A stretch of DNA of 64,000 bases, taken from contig OY759273.1 in NCBI GenBank assembly GCA_963662155.1, positions 820,942-884,941 of the forward strand, written 5' to 3'. The translations under genes were made by a program, and so were the position numbers. Shown here one piece after another: positions 11,301 through 25,439 of this stretch. Position 1 is the first letter of the stretch. Every line of letters begins with the position of its first letter. Source of the DNA: Lamellibrachia columna. Lineage: Eukaryota > Annelida > Polychaeta > Sabellida > Siboglinidae. The notes beneath the pieces were generated by a model. That model saw nothing but the letters and a program-made list of their open reading frames with translations, was not told where the DNA came from and made no database searches.

Positions 11301-14300
11301 GAAAAATCCCAGTGCCAGTAGCGTGTCTGTCACACAAGAAACATCCCAGTGCCAGTAGCGTGTCTGCCACACTAGAAATATCCAAGTGCCAGTAACGTGT
11401 CTGTCACACAAGAAACATCCCAGTGCCAGTATCGTTTCTGCCACACTAGAAACATCCCAGTGCCAGTAGCATGTCTGCCACACTAGAAAAATCCCAGTGC
11501 CAGTAGCGTGTCTGTCACACAAGAAACATCCCAGTGCCAGTAGCGTGTCTGCCACACTAGAAACATCCCAGTGCCAGTAGCGTGTCTGCCACACTAGAAA
11601 AATCCCTGTGCTAGTAGTGTGTATGTCACACTACAAACATCCCAGTGCTATTAGCGTGTCTGTCATACTAGAAGCATCCCAGTGCCTGTAGCGAGTCTGT
11701 CATCCTGGAAACATCCCTGTGCTAGTAGCGTGTCTGTCACACTACAAACATCCCAAGGCTTGTAGCCTGTCTGTCACACTAGAAACACACCAGTACTAGT
11801 AGCGTGTTTGTCACACTAGAAACATCCCAGTGCCAGTAGCGTGTCTGTCACACTAGAAAAATCCCAGTGCCAGTAGCGTGTCTCTCACAGTAAAAACATC
11901 CCATTGCTATTAGCGTGTCTGTCACACTAAACACATCCCAGAGCTAGTAGCGTGTCTGTCACACAAGAAAAACCCCAGTGCTAGTAGCTTTTCTGTCACA
12001 CTAGAAACATCCCAGTGCCAGTAGCGTGTCTGTCACTCTAGAAACATCACAGATCTAGTAGCGTGTCTGTCACACTAGAAACATCCCAGTGCCAGTAGCG
12101 TGTCTGTCAAACTAGAAACATCCCAGTGTCTGTAGCGTGTCTGTCACACTAGAAAAATCCCAGTGCCTGTAGCGTATCTGTCACACAAGAAACATCCCAG
12201 TGCCAGTAGCGTGTCTGTCACACTAGAAACATCCCCATGCCAGTAGCGTGTCTGTCACACTAGAAATATCCCAGTGCTAGTAGCGTGTCTGTCACACTAA
12301 AAACATCCCAGTGCTATTAGCGTGTCTGCACACTAGAAACATCCCAGTGCTAGTAGCGAGTCTGTCACACTAGAAACATCCCAGTGCCAGTAGCGTGTCT
12401 GTCACACTAGAAAAATCCCAGTTCCAGTAGCGTGTCTGTCACACTACAAACATCCCAGTGCTATTAGCGTGTCTGTCACACTAAAAACATCCCAGAGCTA
12501 GTAGCGTGTCTGTCACACTAGAAAAACCCCAGTGCTAGTAGCTTGTCTGTCACACTAGAAACATCCCAGTGCCAGTAGCGTGTCTGTCACACTAGAAACA
12601 TCACAGAAGTAGTAGCGTGTCTGTCACACTAGAAATATCCCAGTGCCAGTAGCGTGTCTGTCACACTAGAAACATCCCAGCGTCTGTAGCGTGTCTGTCA
12701 CATTAGAAAAATCCCAGTGCCTGTATCGTGTCTGTCACACAAGAAACATCCAAGTGCCAGTAGCGTGTCTGTCACACTAGAAACTTCCCCATGCCAGTAC
12801 CGTGTCTGTCACACTAGAAACATCCCAGTGCCTGTAGCGTGTCTGTCACACAAGAAACATCCCCGTGCCAGAAGCGCGTCTATCACACTAGAAATATCCC
12901 AGTGCTAGTAGCGTGTCTCTCACACTAGAAACATCCCAGTGCCAGTAGGGTGTCTGCCACACTAGAAACATCCCAGTGCCTGTAGCATGTCTGCCACACT
13001 AGAAAAATCCCAGTGCCAGTAGCGTGTCTGTCACACAAGAAACATCCCAGTGCCAGTAGCGTGTCTGCCACCCTAGAAACATCCCAGTGCCAGTAGCGTG
13101 TCTGCCACACTAGAAAAATCCCTGTGCTAGTAGTGTGTCTGTTACACTACAAACATCCCAGTGCTATTAGCGTGTCTGTCATACTAGAAGCATCCCAGTG
13201 CCTGTAGCGAGTCTGTCACACTGGAAACATCCCTGTGCTAGTAGCGTGTCTGTCACACTACAAACATCCCAAGGCTTGTAGCCTGTCTGTCACACTAGAA
13301 ACACACCAGTACTTGTAGCGTGTCTGTCACACTAGAAACATCCCAGTGCCAGTAGCGTGTCTGTCACACTAGAAACATCCCAGTGATAGTAGCGTGTCTG
13401 TCACTCTAGAAACATCCCAGAAGGAGTAGTGTGTCTGTCACACTAGAAATATCCCAGTGCCAGTAGCGTGTCTTTCACACTAGAAACATCCCAGTGCCAG
13501 TAGCGTGTCTGTCACACTAGAAACATCCCAGTGCCAGTAGCATGTCTGTCACACTAGAAACATCACAGATCTAGTAGCGTGTCTGTCACACTAGAAACAT
13601 CCCAGTGCCAGTAGCGTGTCTGTCAAACTAGAAACATCCCAGTGTCTGTAGCGTGTCTGTCACACTAGAAAAATCCCAGTGCCTGTAGCGTATCTGTCAC
13701 ACAAGAAACATCCCAGTGCCAGTAGCGTGTCTGTCACACTAGAAACATCCCCATGCCAGTAGCGTGTCTGTCACACTAGAAATATCCCAGTGCTAGTAGC
13801 GTGTCTGTCACACTAGAAACATCCCAGTGATAGTAGCGTGTCTGCCACACTAGAAAAATCCCAGTGCCAGTAGCGTGTCTGTCAAACAAGAAACATCCCA
13901 GTGCCAGTAGCGTGTCTGTCACACTAGAAAAATCCCAGTGCCAGTAGCGTGTCTGTCACACTACAAACATCCCAGTGCTATTAGCGTGTCTGTCACACTA
14001 AAAACATCCCAGATCTAGTAGCGTGTCTGTCACACTAGAAAAACCCCAGTGCTAGTAGCTTGTCTGTCACACTAGAAATATCCCAGTGCCAGTAGCGTGT
14101 CTGTCACACTAGAGACATCACAGAACTAGTAGCTTGTCTGTCACACTAGAAACATCCCAGTGCCAGTAGCGTGTCTGTCAAACTAGAAACATCCCAGTGT
14201 CTGTAGCGTGTCTGTCACACTAGAAAAATCCCAGTGCCTGTAGCGTGTCTGTCACACAAGAAACATCCCAGTGCCAGTAGCGTGTCTGTCACACTAGAAA

Positions 14301-17300
14301 CATCCCCATGCCAGTAGCGTGTCTGTCACACTATAAACATCCCAGTGCCTGTAGCGTGTCTGCCACACTAGAAAAATCCCAGTGCCAGTAGCGTGTCTGT
14401 CAAACAAGAAACATCCCAGTGCCTGTAGCGTGTCTGCCACACTAGAAAAATCCCAGTGCCAGTAGCGTGTCTGTCAAACAAGAAACATCCCAGTGCCAGT
14501 AGCGTGTCTGCCACACTAGAAACATCCAAGTGCCAGTAGCGTGTCTGTCACACAAGAAACATCCCAGTGCCAGTAGCGTGTCTGTCTCACTAGAAACATC
14601 CCAGTGCGGGTAGCGTGTCTGCCACACTAGAAAAATCCCAGTGCTAGTAGCGTGTCTGTCTCACTACAAACATCCCAGTGCTATTAGCGTGTCTGTCACA
14701 CTAGAAACATTCCAGTGCCAGTAGCGTGTATGTCACACTAGAAACATCCCAGTGCCAGTAGCGTGTCTTTCACACTAGAAAAATCCCAGTGCTAGTAGCG
14801 TGTCTGTCACACCTCAAACATCCCAGTGCTATTAGCATGTCTGTCACACTACAAGCATCCCAGTGCCAGTAGCGTGTCTGTAACATTAGAAACATCCCAG
14901 TGCCAGTAGCGTGTCTGTCAGATAACAAACATCGCAGTGCTATTAGCGTGTCTGCACACTAGAAACATCCCAGTGCTAGTAGCGTATCTGTCACACTAGA
15001 AACACCCCAGTGCTAGTAGCGTGTCTCTCACACTAGAAACATCCCAGTGCCTGTAGCGTGTCTGTCACACAAGAAACATCCCAGTGCCAGTAGCGTGTCT
15101 GCCACGCTAGAAACATCCCAGTGCTTTTAGCGTGTCTGTCACACAAGACACATCCCAGTGCCAGTAGCGTGTCTGTCACACAAGAAACATCCCAGTGCCA
15201 GAAGCGTGTCTGTCACACAAGAAACATCCCAGTGCCAGTAGCGTGTCTGTCACACTAGAAACACCCCATTGCTAGTAGCGTGTCTGCCACACTAGAAACA
15301 TCCTTGTGCCAGTAGCGTGTCTGTCACACAAGAAACATCCCAGTGCCAATAGCGTGTCTATCACAATAGAAACATCCCAGTGCCAGAAGCGTGTCTGTCA
15401 CACAAGAAACATCCCAGTGCCAGTAGCGTGTCTGTCACATTAGAAACATCCCAGCGCCAGTAGCGTGTCTGTCACACTAGAAACATCCCAGTGCCAGTAG
15501 CGTGTCTGTCACACTAGAAAAATCCCAGTGATAGTAGCGTGTCTGTCACACTACAAACATCCCAGTGCTAGTAGCTTGTCTGTCACACAAGAAACATCCC
15601 AGTGCCAGTAGCGTGTCTGTCACACTTGAAACATCCCAGTGCCAGTAGCTTGTCTGCCACACTAGAAAAATCCCAGTGCCAGTAGCGTGTCTGTCACACA
15701 AGAAACATCCCAGTGCTAGTAGCGTGTCTGTCACACTAGAAACATTCCAGTGCCAGTAGCGTGTCTGCCACACTAGAAAAATCCCAGTGCCAGTAGCGTG
15801 TCTGTCACACAAGAAACATCCCAGTGCCAGTAGCGTGTCTGCCACACTAGAAACATCCAAGTGCCAGTAGCGTGTCTGCCACACTAGAAACATCCAAGTG
15901 CCAGTAGCGTGTCTGCCACACTAGAAAAATCCCAGTGCTAGTAGCGTGTCTGTCACAGTACAAACATCCCAGTGCTATTAGCGTGTCTGTCACACTAGAA
16001 ACATTCCAGTGCCAGTAGCGTGTCTGTCACACTAGAAACATCCCAGTGCCAGTAGCGTGTCTTTCACACTAGAAAAATCCCAGTGCTAGTAGCGTGTCTG
16101 TCACAATACAAATATCCCAGTGCTATTAGCATGTCTGTCACACTAGAAGCATCCCAGTGCCAGTAGCGTGTCTGTCACATTAGAAACATCCCAGTGCCAG
16201 TAGCGTGTCTGTCACACTACAAACATCGCAGTGCTATTAGCGTGTCTGCACACTAGAAACATCCCAGTGCTAGTAGCGTATCTGTCACACTAGAAACACC
16301 CCAGTGCTAGTAGCGTGTCTCTCACACTAGAAACATCCCAGTGCCAGTAGCGTGTCTGTCACACAAGAAACATTCCAGTGCCAGTAGCGTGTCTGCCACA
16401 CTAGAAACATCCCAGTGCTTTTTGCGTGTCTGTCACACAAGAAACATCCCAGTGCAAGTAGCGTGTCTGTCACACAAGAAACATCCCAGTGCCAGTAGCG
16501 TGTCCGTCACACTAGAAACACCCCATTGCTAGTAGCGTGTCTGCCACACTAGAAACATCCTTGTGCCAGTAGCGTGTCTGTCACACAAGAAACATCCCAG
16601 TGCCAGAAGCGTGTCTATCACAATAGAAACATCCCAGTGCCAGAAGCGTGTCTGTCACACAAGAAACATCCCAGTGCCAGTAGCGTGTCTGTCACACTAG
16701 AAACATCCCAGTGCCAGTAGCGTGTCTGTCACACTAGAAACATCCCAGTGCCAGTAGCGTGTCTGTCACACTAGAAAAATCCCAGTGCTAGTAGCGTGTC
16801 TGTCACACTACAAACATCCCAGTGCTAGTAGCTTGTCTGTCACACAAGAAACATCCCAGTGCCAGTAGCGTGTCTGTCACACTAGAAACATCACAGTGTC
16901 AGTAGCGTGTCTGTCACACTAGAAAAATCCCAGTGCCAGTAGCGTGTCTGTCACACAAGAAACATCCCAGTGCTAGTAGCGTGTCTGTCACACTAGAAAC
17001 ATCCCAGTGCCAGTAGCGTGTCTGCCACACTAGAAAAATCCCAGTGCCAGTAGCGTGTCTGTCACACAAGAAACATCCCAGTGCCAGTAGCGTGTCTGCC
17101 ACACTAGAAACATCCAAGTGCCAGTAGCGTGTCTGTCACACAAGAAACATCCCAGTGCCAGTAGCGTTTCTCTACCACACTAGAAAAATCCCAGTGCTAG
17201 TAGCGTGTCTGTCACACTACAAACATCCCAGTGCTATTAGCGTGTCTGCACACTAGAAACATCCCAGTGCTAGTAGCGTGTCTGTCACACTAGAAACACC

Positions 17301-20300
17301 CCTGTGCTAGTAGCGTGTCTCTCACACTAGAAACATCCCAGTGCCAGTAGCGTGTCTGTCACACAAGAAACATCCCAGTGCCAGTAGCGTGTCTGCCACA
17401 CTAGAAACATCCCAGTGCTTTTAGCGTGTCTGTCACACAAGAAACATCCCAGTGCCAGTAGCGTGTCTGCCACACTAGAAACATCCTAGTGCCAGTAGCG
17501 TGTCTGTCACACAAGAAACATCCCAGTGCTAGTAGCGTGTCTATCACAATAGAAACATCCCAGTGCCAGAAGTGTGTCTGTCACACAAGAAACATCCCAG
17601 TGACAGTAGCGTGTCTGTCACACTAGAAACATCCCAGTGCCAGTAGCGTGTCTGTCACACTAGAAACATCCCAGTGCCAGTAGCGTGTCTGTCACACTAG
17701 AAAAATCCCAGTGCTAGTAGTGTGTCTGTCACACTACAAACATCCCAGTGCTAGTAGCGTGTCTGTCACTCAAGAAACATCCCAGTGCTAGTAGCGTGTC
17801 TGTCACACAAGAAACATCCCAGTGCCAGTAGCGTGTCTATCACAATAGAAACATCCCAGTGCCAGAAGCGTGTCTGTCAAACAAGAAACATCCTAGTGCC
17901 AGTAGCGTGTCTCTCACACTAGAAACATCCCAGTGCCAGTAGCGTGTCTGTCACACTAGAAACATTACAGTGCCAGTAGCGTGTCTGTCACACTAGAAAA
18001 ATCCCAGTGCTAGTAGCGTGTCTGTCACACTACAAACATCCCAGTGCTAGTAGCGTGTCTGTCACTCAAGAAACATCCTAGTGCTAGTAGCGTGTCTCTC
18101 ACACTAGAAACATCCCAGTACCAGTAGCGTGTCTGTCACACAAGAAACATCCCAGTGTCAGTAGCGTGTCTGCCACACTAGAAACATCCCAGTGCTTTTA
18201 GCGTGTCTGTCACACAAGAAACATCCCAGTGCCAGTAGCGTGTCTGTCACACAAGAAACATCCCAGTGCCAGTAGCGTGTCTGTCACACAAGAAACATCC
18301 CAGTGCCACTAGTGTGTCTATCACACTAGAAACACCCCACTGCTAGTAGCGTGTCTGCCACACTAGAAACATCCTAGTGCCAGTAGCGTGTCTGTCACAC
18401 AAGAAACATCCCAGTGCTAGTAGCATGTCTATCACAATAGAAACATCCCAGTGCCAGAAGTGTGTATGTCACACAAGAAACATCCCAGTGACAGTAGCGT
18501 GTCTGTCACACTAGAAACATCCCAGTGCCAGTAGCGTGTCTGTCACACTAGAAACATCCCAGTGCCAGTAGCGTGTCTGTCACACTAGAAAAATCCCAGT
18601 GTTAGTAGCGTGTCTGTCACACTATAAACATCCCAGTGCTAGTAGCTTGTCTGTCACACAAGAAACATCCCAGTGCCAGTAGCGTGTCTGTCACACTAGA
18701 AACATCCCAGTGCCAGTAACGTGTCTGCCACACTAGAAAAATCCCAGTGCCAGTAGCGTGTCTGTCACACAAGAAACATTCCAGTGGTAGTAGCATGTCT
18801 GTCACACTAGAAACATCCCAGTGCCAGTAGCGTGTCTGTCACACAAGAAACATCCCAGTGCCAGTAGCGTGTCTGCCACACTAGAGACATCCAAGTGCCA
18901 GTAGCGTGTCTGTCACACAAGAAACATCCCAGTGCCAGTAGCGTGTCTGCCACACTAGAAAAATCCCAGTGCTAGTAGCGTGTCTGTCACGCTACAAACA
19001 TCCCAGTGCTATTAGCGTGTCTGTCACACTAGAAACATCCCAGTGCTTTTAGCGTGTCTGTCACACAAGAAACATCCCAGTGCAGTAGCGTGTCTGCCAC
19101 ACTAGAAACATCCTAGTGCCAATAGCGTGTCTGTCACACAAGAAACATCCCAGTGCTAGTAGCGTGTCTATCACAATAGAAACATCCCAGTGCCAGAAGT
19201 GTGTCTGTCACACAAGAAACATCCCAGTGACAGTAGCGTGTCTGTCACACTAGAAACATCCCAGTGCCAGTAGCGTGTCTGTCACACTAGAAACATCCCA
19301 GTGCCAGTAGCGTGTCTGTCACACTAGAAAAATCCCAGTGCTAGTAGCGTGTCTGTCACACTACAAACATCCCAGTGCTAGTAGCGTGTCTGTCACTCAA
19401 GAAACATCCCAGTGCTAGTAACGTGTCTGTCACACTACAAACATCCCAGTGCTTGTAGCGTGTCTGTCACACTAGAAACACCCCAGTACTAGTAGCGTGT
19501 CTGTCACATTAGAAACATCCCAGTGAAAGTAGTGTGTCTGTCACACTAGAAAAATCCCAGTGCAAGTAGCGTGTCTGTCACACTACAAACATCCCAGTGC
19601 TATTAGCGTGTCTGTCACACTAGAAGCATCCCAGTGCCAGTAGCGTGTCTGTCACACTAGAAACATCCCAGTGCCAGTAGCATGTTTGTCACACTACAAA
19701 CATCCCAGTGCTATTAGCGTGTCTGTCACACTAGAAACATCCCAGTGCCTGTAGCGTGTCTGTCACAGAAGAAACATCCCAGTGCCAGTAGCGTGTCTGT
19801 CACACTTGAAACATCCCCGTGCCAGTAGCGTGTCTGTCACACTAGAAACATCCCAGTGCCTGTAGCGTGTCTGTCACACAAGAAACATCCCCGTGCCAGT
19901 AGCGTGTCTGTCACACTAGAAACATCCCAGTGCTAGTAGCGTGTCTGTCACACTAGAAACATTCCAGTGCCAGTAGCGTGTCTGCCACACTAGAAAAATC
20001 CCAGTGCCAGTAGCGTGTCTGTCACACAAGAAACATCCCAGTGCCAGTAGCGTGTCTGCCACACTAGAAAAATCCCAGTGCCAGTAGCGTGTCTTTCACA
20101 CAAGAAACATCCCAGTGCCAGTAGCGTGTCTGCCACACTAGAAACATCCCAGTGCCAGTAGCTTGTCTGTCACACAAGAAACATCCCAGTGCCAGTAGCG
20201 TGTCTGTCACACAAGAAACATCCCAGTACCAGTAGCGTGTCTGTCACACTAGAAAAATCCCAGTGCTAGTAGCGTGTCTGTCACACTACAAACATCCCAG

Positions 20301-20384
20301 TGCTATTAGCGTGTCTGTCACACTAGAAGCATCCCAGTGCCAGTAGCGTGTCTGTCACACTAGAGACATCCCAGTGCCAGTAGC

Positions 20385-22170
20385 ATGTTTGTCACACTAC
20401 AAACATCCCAGTGCTATTAGCGTGTCTGTCACACTAGAAACATCCCAGTGCCTTTAGCGTGTCTCTCACAGAAGAAACATCCCAGTGCCAGTAGCGTGTC
20501 TGTCACACTTGAAATATCCCCGTGCCAGTAGCGTGTCTGTCACACTAGAAACATCCCAGTGCCTGTAGCGTGTCTGTCACACAAGAAACATCCCCGTGCC
20601 AGTAGCGTGTCTGTCACACTAGAAACATCCCAGTGCTAGTAGCGTGTCTGTCACACTAGAAACATCCCAGTGTCAGTAGCGTGTCTGCCACACTAGAAAA
20701 ATCCCAGTGCCAGTAGCGTGTCTGTCACACAAGAAACATCCCAGTGCCAGTAGCGTGTCTGCCACACTAGAAAAATCCCAGTGCCAGTAGCGTGTCTGTC
20801 ACACAAGATACATCCCAATACCAGTAGCGTTTCTGCCACACTAGAAACATCCCAGTGGCAGTAGCTTGTCTGTCACACAAGAAACATCCCAGTGCCAGTA
20901 GCGTGTCTGTCACACAAGAAACATCCCAGTTCCAGTAGCGTGTCTGTCACACTAGAAAAATCCCAGTGCTAGTAGCGTGTCTGTCGCACTACAAACATCC
21001 CAGTGCTATTAGCGTGTCTGTCACACTAGAAGCATCCCAGTGTCAGTAGCGTGTCTGTCACACTAGAAACATCCCAGTGCCAGTAGCGTGTCTGTCACAC
21101 TACAAACATCCCAGTGCTATTAGCGTGTCTGCACACTAGAAACATCCCAGTGTTAGTAGCGTGTCTTTCACACTAGAAACACCCTAGTGCTAGTAGCGTG
21201 TCTGTCACACTAGAAACATCCCAGTGCCTGTAGCGTGTCTGTCACACAAGAAACATCCCAGTGCCGGTAGCGTGTCTGTCACATTACAAACATCCCAGTG
21301 CCAGTAGCGTGTCTGTCACACAAGAAACATCCCAGTGCTAGTAGCGCGTCTATCACACTAGAAACATCCCAGTGCCTGTAGCGTGTCTGTCACACTAGAA
21401 ACATCCCAGTGCCTGTAGCGTGTCTGTCACACAAGAAACATCCCAGCGCCAGTAGCGTGTCTGTCACACAAGAAACATCCCAGTGCCAGTAGCGTGTCTG
21501 CCACACTAGAAACATCCCAGTGCTAGTAGCGTGTCTGTCACACAAGAAACATCCCAGTGCCAGTAGCGTGTCTCTCACACAAGAAACATCCCAGTGCCAG
21601 TAGCGTGTCTGTCACCCAAAAACATCCCAGTGCCAGTAGCGTGTCTGTAACAATAGAAACACCCCAGTGCTAGTAGCGTGTCTGCCACACTAGAAACATC
21701 CCAGTGCAAGTAGCGTGTCTGTCACACAAGAAATATCCCAGTGCCAGTAGCGTGTCTATCACAATAGAAACATCCCAGTGCCAGTAGCGTGTCTGTCACA
21801 CAAGAAACATCCCAGTGCCAGTAGGGTGTCTATCACAATAGAAACATCCCAGTGCCAGTAGCGTGTCTGTCACACAAGAAACATCCCAGTGCTAGTAGCG
21901 TGTCTGTCACACAAGAAACATCCCAGTGGCAGTAGCGTGTCTATCACAATAGAAACATCCCAGTGCCAGTAGCGTGTCTGTCACACAAGAAACATCCCAG
22001 TGCCAGTAGCGTGTCTGTCACAATAGAAACATCCCAGTGCCAGTAGCGTGTCTGCCATACTAGAAACATCCCAGTGCTAGTAGCGTGTCTGTCACACAAG
22101 AAACATCCCAGTGCCAGTAGCGTGTCTGTCACACAAGAAACATCCCAGTGCCAGTAGCGTGTCTGTCACA
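20385..22170. repeat. 1,958-bp higher-order satellite unit, copy 1
   Basis: About 1.8 kb here matches 22343-24128 at a constant offset of 1,958 bp (53 monomers minus 3 bp). Private variants are shared, for example the CACACTTGAAA monomer, the short unit GTCACCCAAAAAC and the doubled CTATCACAATAG monomers. Very few substitutions separate the copies, so the duplication is recent. A further related copy of its first part lies about 700 bp upstream. Confidence 0.85.
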
Positions 22171-22342
22171 CAAGAAACATCCCAGTGCTAGTAGCGTGTC
22201 TGTCACACTACAAACATCCCAGTGCTATTAGCGTGTCTGCACACTAGAAACATCCCAGTGCTAGTAGCGTGTCTGCCACACTAGAAACATCCCAGTGCCA
22301 GTAGCGTGTCTGCCACACTAGAAAAATCCCAGTGCTAGTAGC

Positions 22343-24128
22343 GTGTTTGTCACACTACAAACATCCCAGTGCTATTAGCGTGTCTGTCACACTAGAAACA
22401 TCCCAGTGCCTTTAGCGTGTCTGTCACAGAGGAAACATCCCAGTGCCAGTAGCGTGTCTGTCACACTTGAAACATCCCCGTGCCAGTAGCGTGTCTGTCA
22501 CACTAGAAACATCCCAGTGCCTGTAGCGTGTCTGTCACACAAGAAACATCCCCGTGCCAGTAGCGTGTCTGTCACACTAGAAACATCCCAGTGCTAGTAG
22601 CGTGTCTGTCACACTAGAAACATCCCAGTGTCAGTAGCGTGTCTGCCACACTAGAAAAATCCCAGTGCCAGTAGCGTGTCTGTCACACAAGAAACATTCC
22701 AGTGCCAGTAGCGTGTCTGCCACACTAGAAAAATCCCAGTGCCAGTAGCGTGTCTGTCACACAAGAAACATCCCAGTGCCAGTAGCGTGTCTGCCACACT
22801 AGAAACATCCCAGTGGCAGTAGCTTGTCTGTCACACAAGAAACATCCCAGTGCCAGTAGCGTGTCTGTCACACAAGAAACATCCCAGTGCCAGTAGCGTG
22901 TCTGTCACACTAGAAAAATCCCAGTGCTAGTAGCGTGCCTGTCGCACTACAAACATCCCAGTGCTATTAGCGTGTCTGTCACACTAGAAGCATCCCAGTG
23001 TCAGTAGCGTGTCTGTCACACTAGAAACATCCCAGTGCCAGTAGCGTGTCTGTCACACTACAAACATCCCAGTGCTATTAGCGTGTCTGCACACTAGAAA
23101 CATCCCAGTGTTAGTAGCGTGTCTTTCGCACTAGAAACACCCTAGTGCTAGTAGCGTGTCTGTCACACTAGAAACATCCCAGTGCCTGTAGCGTGTCTGT
23201 CACACAAGAAACATCCCAGTGCCGGTAGCGTGTCTGTCACATTAGAAACATCCCAGTGCCAGTAGCGTGTCTGTCACACAAGAAACATCCCAGTGCTAGT
23301 AGCGCGTCTATCACACTAGAAACATCCCAGTGCCTGTAGCGTGTCTGTCACACTAGAAACATCCCAGTGCCTGTAGCGTGTCTGTCACACAAGAAACATC
23401 CCAGTGCCAGTAGCGTGTCTGTCACACAAGAAACATCCCAGTGCCAGTAGCGTGTCTGCCACACTAGAAACATCCCAGTGCTAGTAGCGTGTCTGTCACA
23501 CAAGAAACATCCCAGTGCCAGTAGCGTGTCTCTCACACAAGAAACATCCCAGTGCCAGTAGCGTGTCTGTCACCCAAAAACATCCCAGTGCCAGTAGCGT
23601 GTCTGTAACACTAGAAACACCCCAGTGCTAGTAGCGTGTCTGCCACACTAGAAACATCCCAGTGCCAGTAGCGTGTCTTTCACACAAGAAATATCCCAGT
23701 GCCAGTTGCGTGTCTATCACAATAGAAACATCCCAGTGCCAGTAGCGTGTCTGTCACACAAGAAACATCCCAGTGCCAGTAGCGTGTCTATCACAATAGA
23801 AACATCCCAGTGCCAGTAGCGTGTCTGTCACACAAGAAACATCCCAGTGCTAGTAGCGTGTCTGTCACACAAGAAACATCCCAGTGGCAGTAGCGTGTCT
23901 ATCACAATAGAAACATCCCAGTGCCAGTAGCGTGTCTGTCACACAAGAAACATCCCAGTGCCAGTAGCGTGTCTGTCACAATAGAAACATCCCAGTGCCA
24001 GTAGCGTGTCTGCCATACTAGAAACATCCCAGTGCTAGTAGCGTGTCTGTCACACAAGAAACATCCCAGTGCCAGTAGCGTGTCTGTCACACAAGAAACA
24101 TCCCAGTGCCAGTAGCGTGTCTGTCACA
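22343..24128. repeat. 1,958-bp higher-order satellite unit, copy 2
   Basis: This is the tandem partner of 20385-22170. Similarity ends near 24123, where this copy has CACACAAAAACATC against CACACAAGAAACATC in the other. Confidence 0.85.
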
Positions 24129-25439
24129 CAAAAACATCCCAGTGCCAGTAGCGTGTCTGTCACACTAGAAACACCCCAGTGCTAGTAGCGTGTCTGCCAC
24201 ACTAGAATCATCACAGTGCCAGTAGCGTGTCTGTCACACAAGAAATATCCCATTGCCAGTAGCGTGTCTATAACAATAGAAACATCCCAGTGGCAGTAGC
24301 GTGTCTGTCACACAAGAAACATCCCAGAGCCAGTAGCGTGTCTGTCACACTAGAAACATCCCAGTGCCAGTAGCTTGTCTGTCACACTAGAAACATCCCA
24401 GTGCCAGTAGCGTGTCTGTCACACTAGAAAAATCCCAGTGCTAGTAGCGTGTCTGTCACACTACAAACATCCCAGTGCTAGTAGCGTGTCTGTCACACAA
24501 GAAACATCCCAGTGCTAGTAGCGTGTATGTCACACTAGAAACATCCCAGTGCCAGTAGTGTGTATGTCACACTAGAAACATCCCAGTGCTAGTAGCGAGT
24601 CTGTCACACTAGAAACATCCCAGTGCTAGTAGCGTGTCTTTCACACTAGAAACATCCCAGTGCTAGTAACGTGTCTGTAACACTAGAAACATCCCAGTGC
24701 TAGTAGCGTGTCTGTCACACTACAAACATCCCAGTGCTATTAGCGTGTCTGCACACTAGAAACATCCCAGTGCTAGTAGCGAGTCTGTCACACTAGAAAC
24801 ATCCCACTGCTAGTAGCGTGTCTGTCACACTAGAAACATCCCAGTGCTATTAGCATGTTTGTCACACTAGAAACATCCCAGTGATAGTAGCGTGTTTGTC
24901 AAACTAGAAACATGCCAGTGCCAGTAGCGTGTCTGTCACACCAGAAACATCCCAGTGATAGTAGCGTGTCTGTCACTCTAGAAACATCCCAGAAGGAGTA
25001 GTGTGTCTGTCACACTAGAAATATCCCAGTGCCAGTAGCGTGTCTTTCACACTAGAAACATCCCAGTGCCAGTAGCGTGTCTGTCACACAATAAACATCC
25101 CAGTGCCAGTAGCTTGTCTGTCACACAAGAATCATCCCAGTGCCAGTAGCCTGTCTGTCACACTAGAAACATCCCAGTGCCAGTAGCGTGTCTGTCACAC
25201 TAGAAACATCCCAGTGCCAGTAGCGTGTCTTTCACATTAGAAACATCCCAGTGCCAGTAGCGTGTCTGTCACACAAGAAACACCCCAGTGCCAGTAGCGT
25301 GTCTGTCACACTAGAAACATCCCAGTGCCAGTAGCGTGTCTTTCACACTAGAAACATCCCAGTGCCAGTAGCGTGTCTTTCACACAAGAAACATCCCAGT
25401 GCCAGTAGCGTATATGTCACACTAGAAACATCCCAGTGC

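Noticed and set aside
15546..15893. Minus-strand open frames of 60-115 codons in the satellite, with a WQTRYWHWDVSSV-type repeat
   Set aside because: They follow from a 37-bp monomer with no stop in that strand's frames (three monomers = 37 codons). They recur wherever monomers lack stops, have no independent start context and show no protein family.
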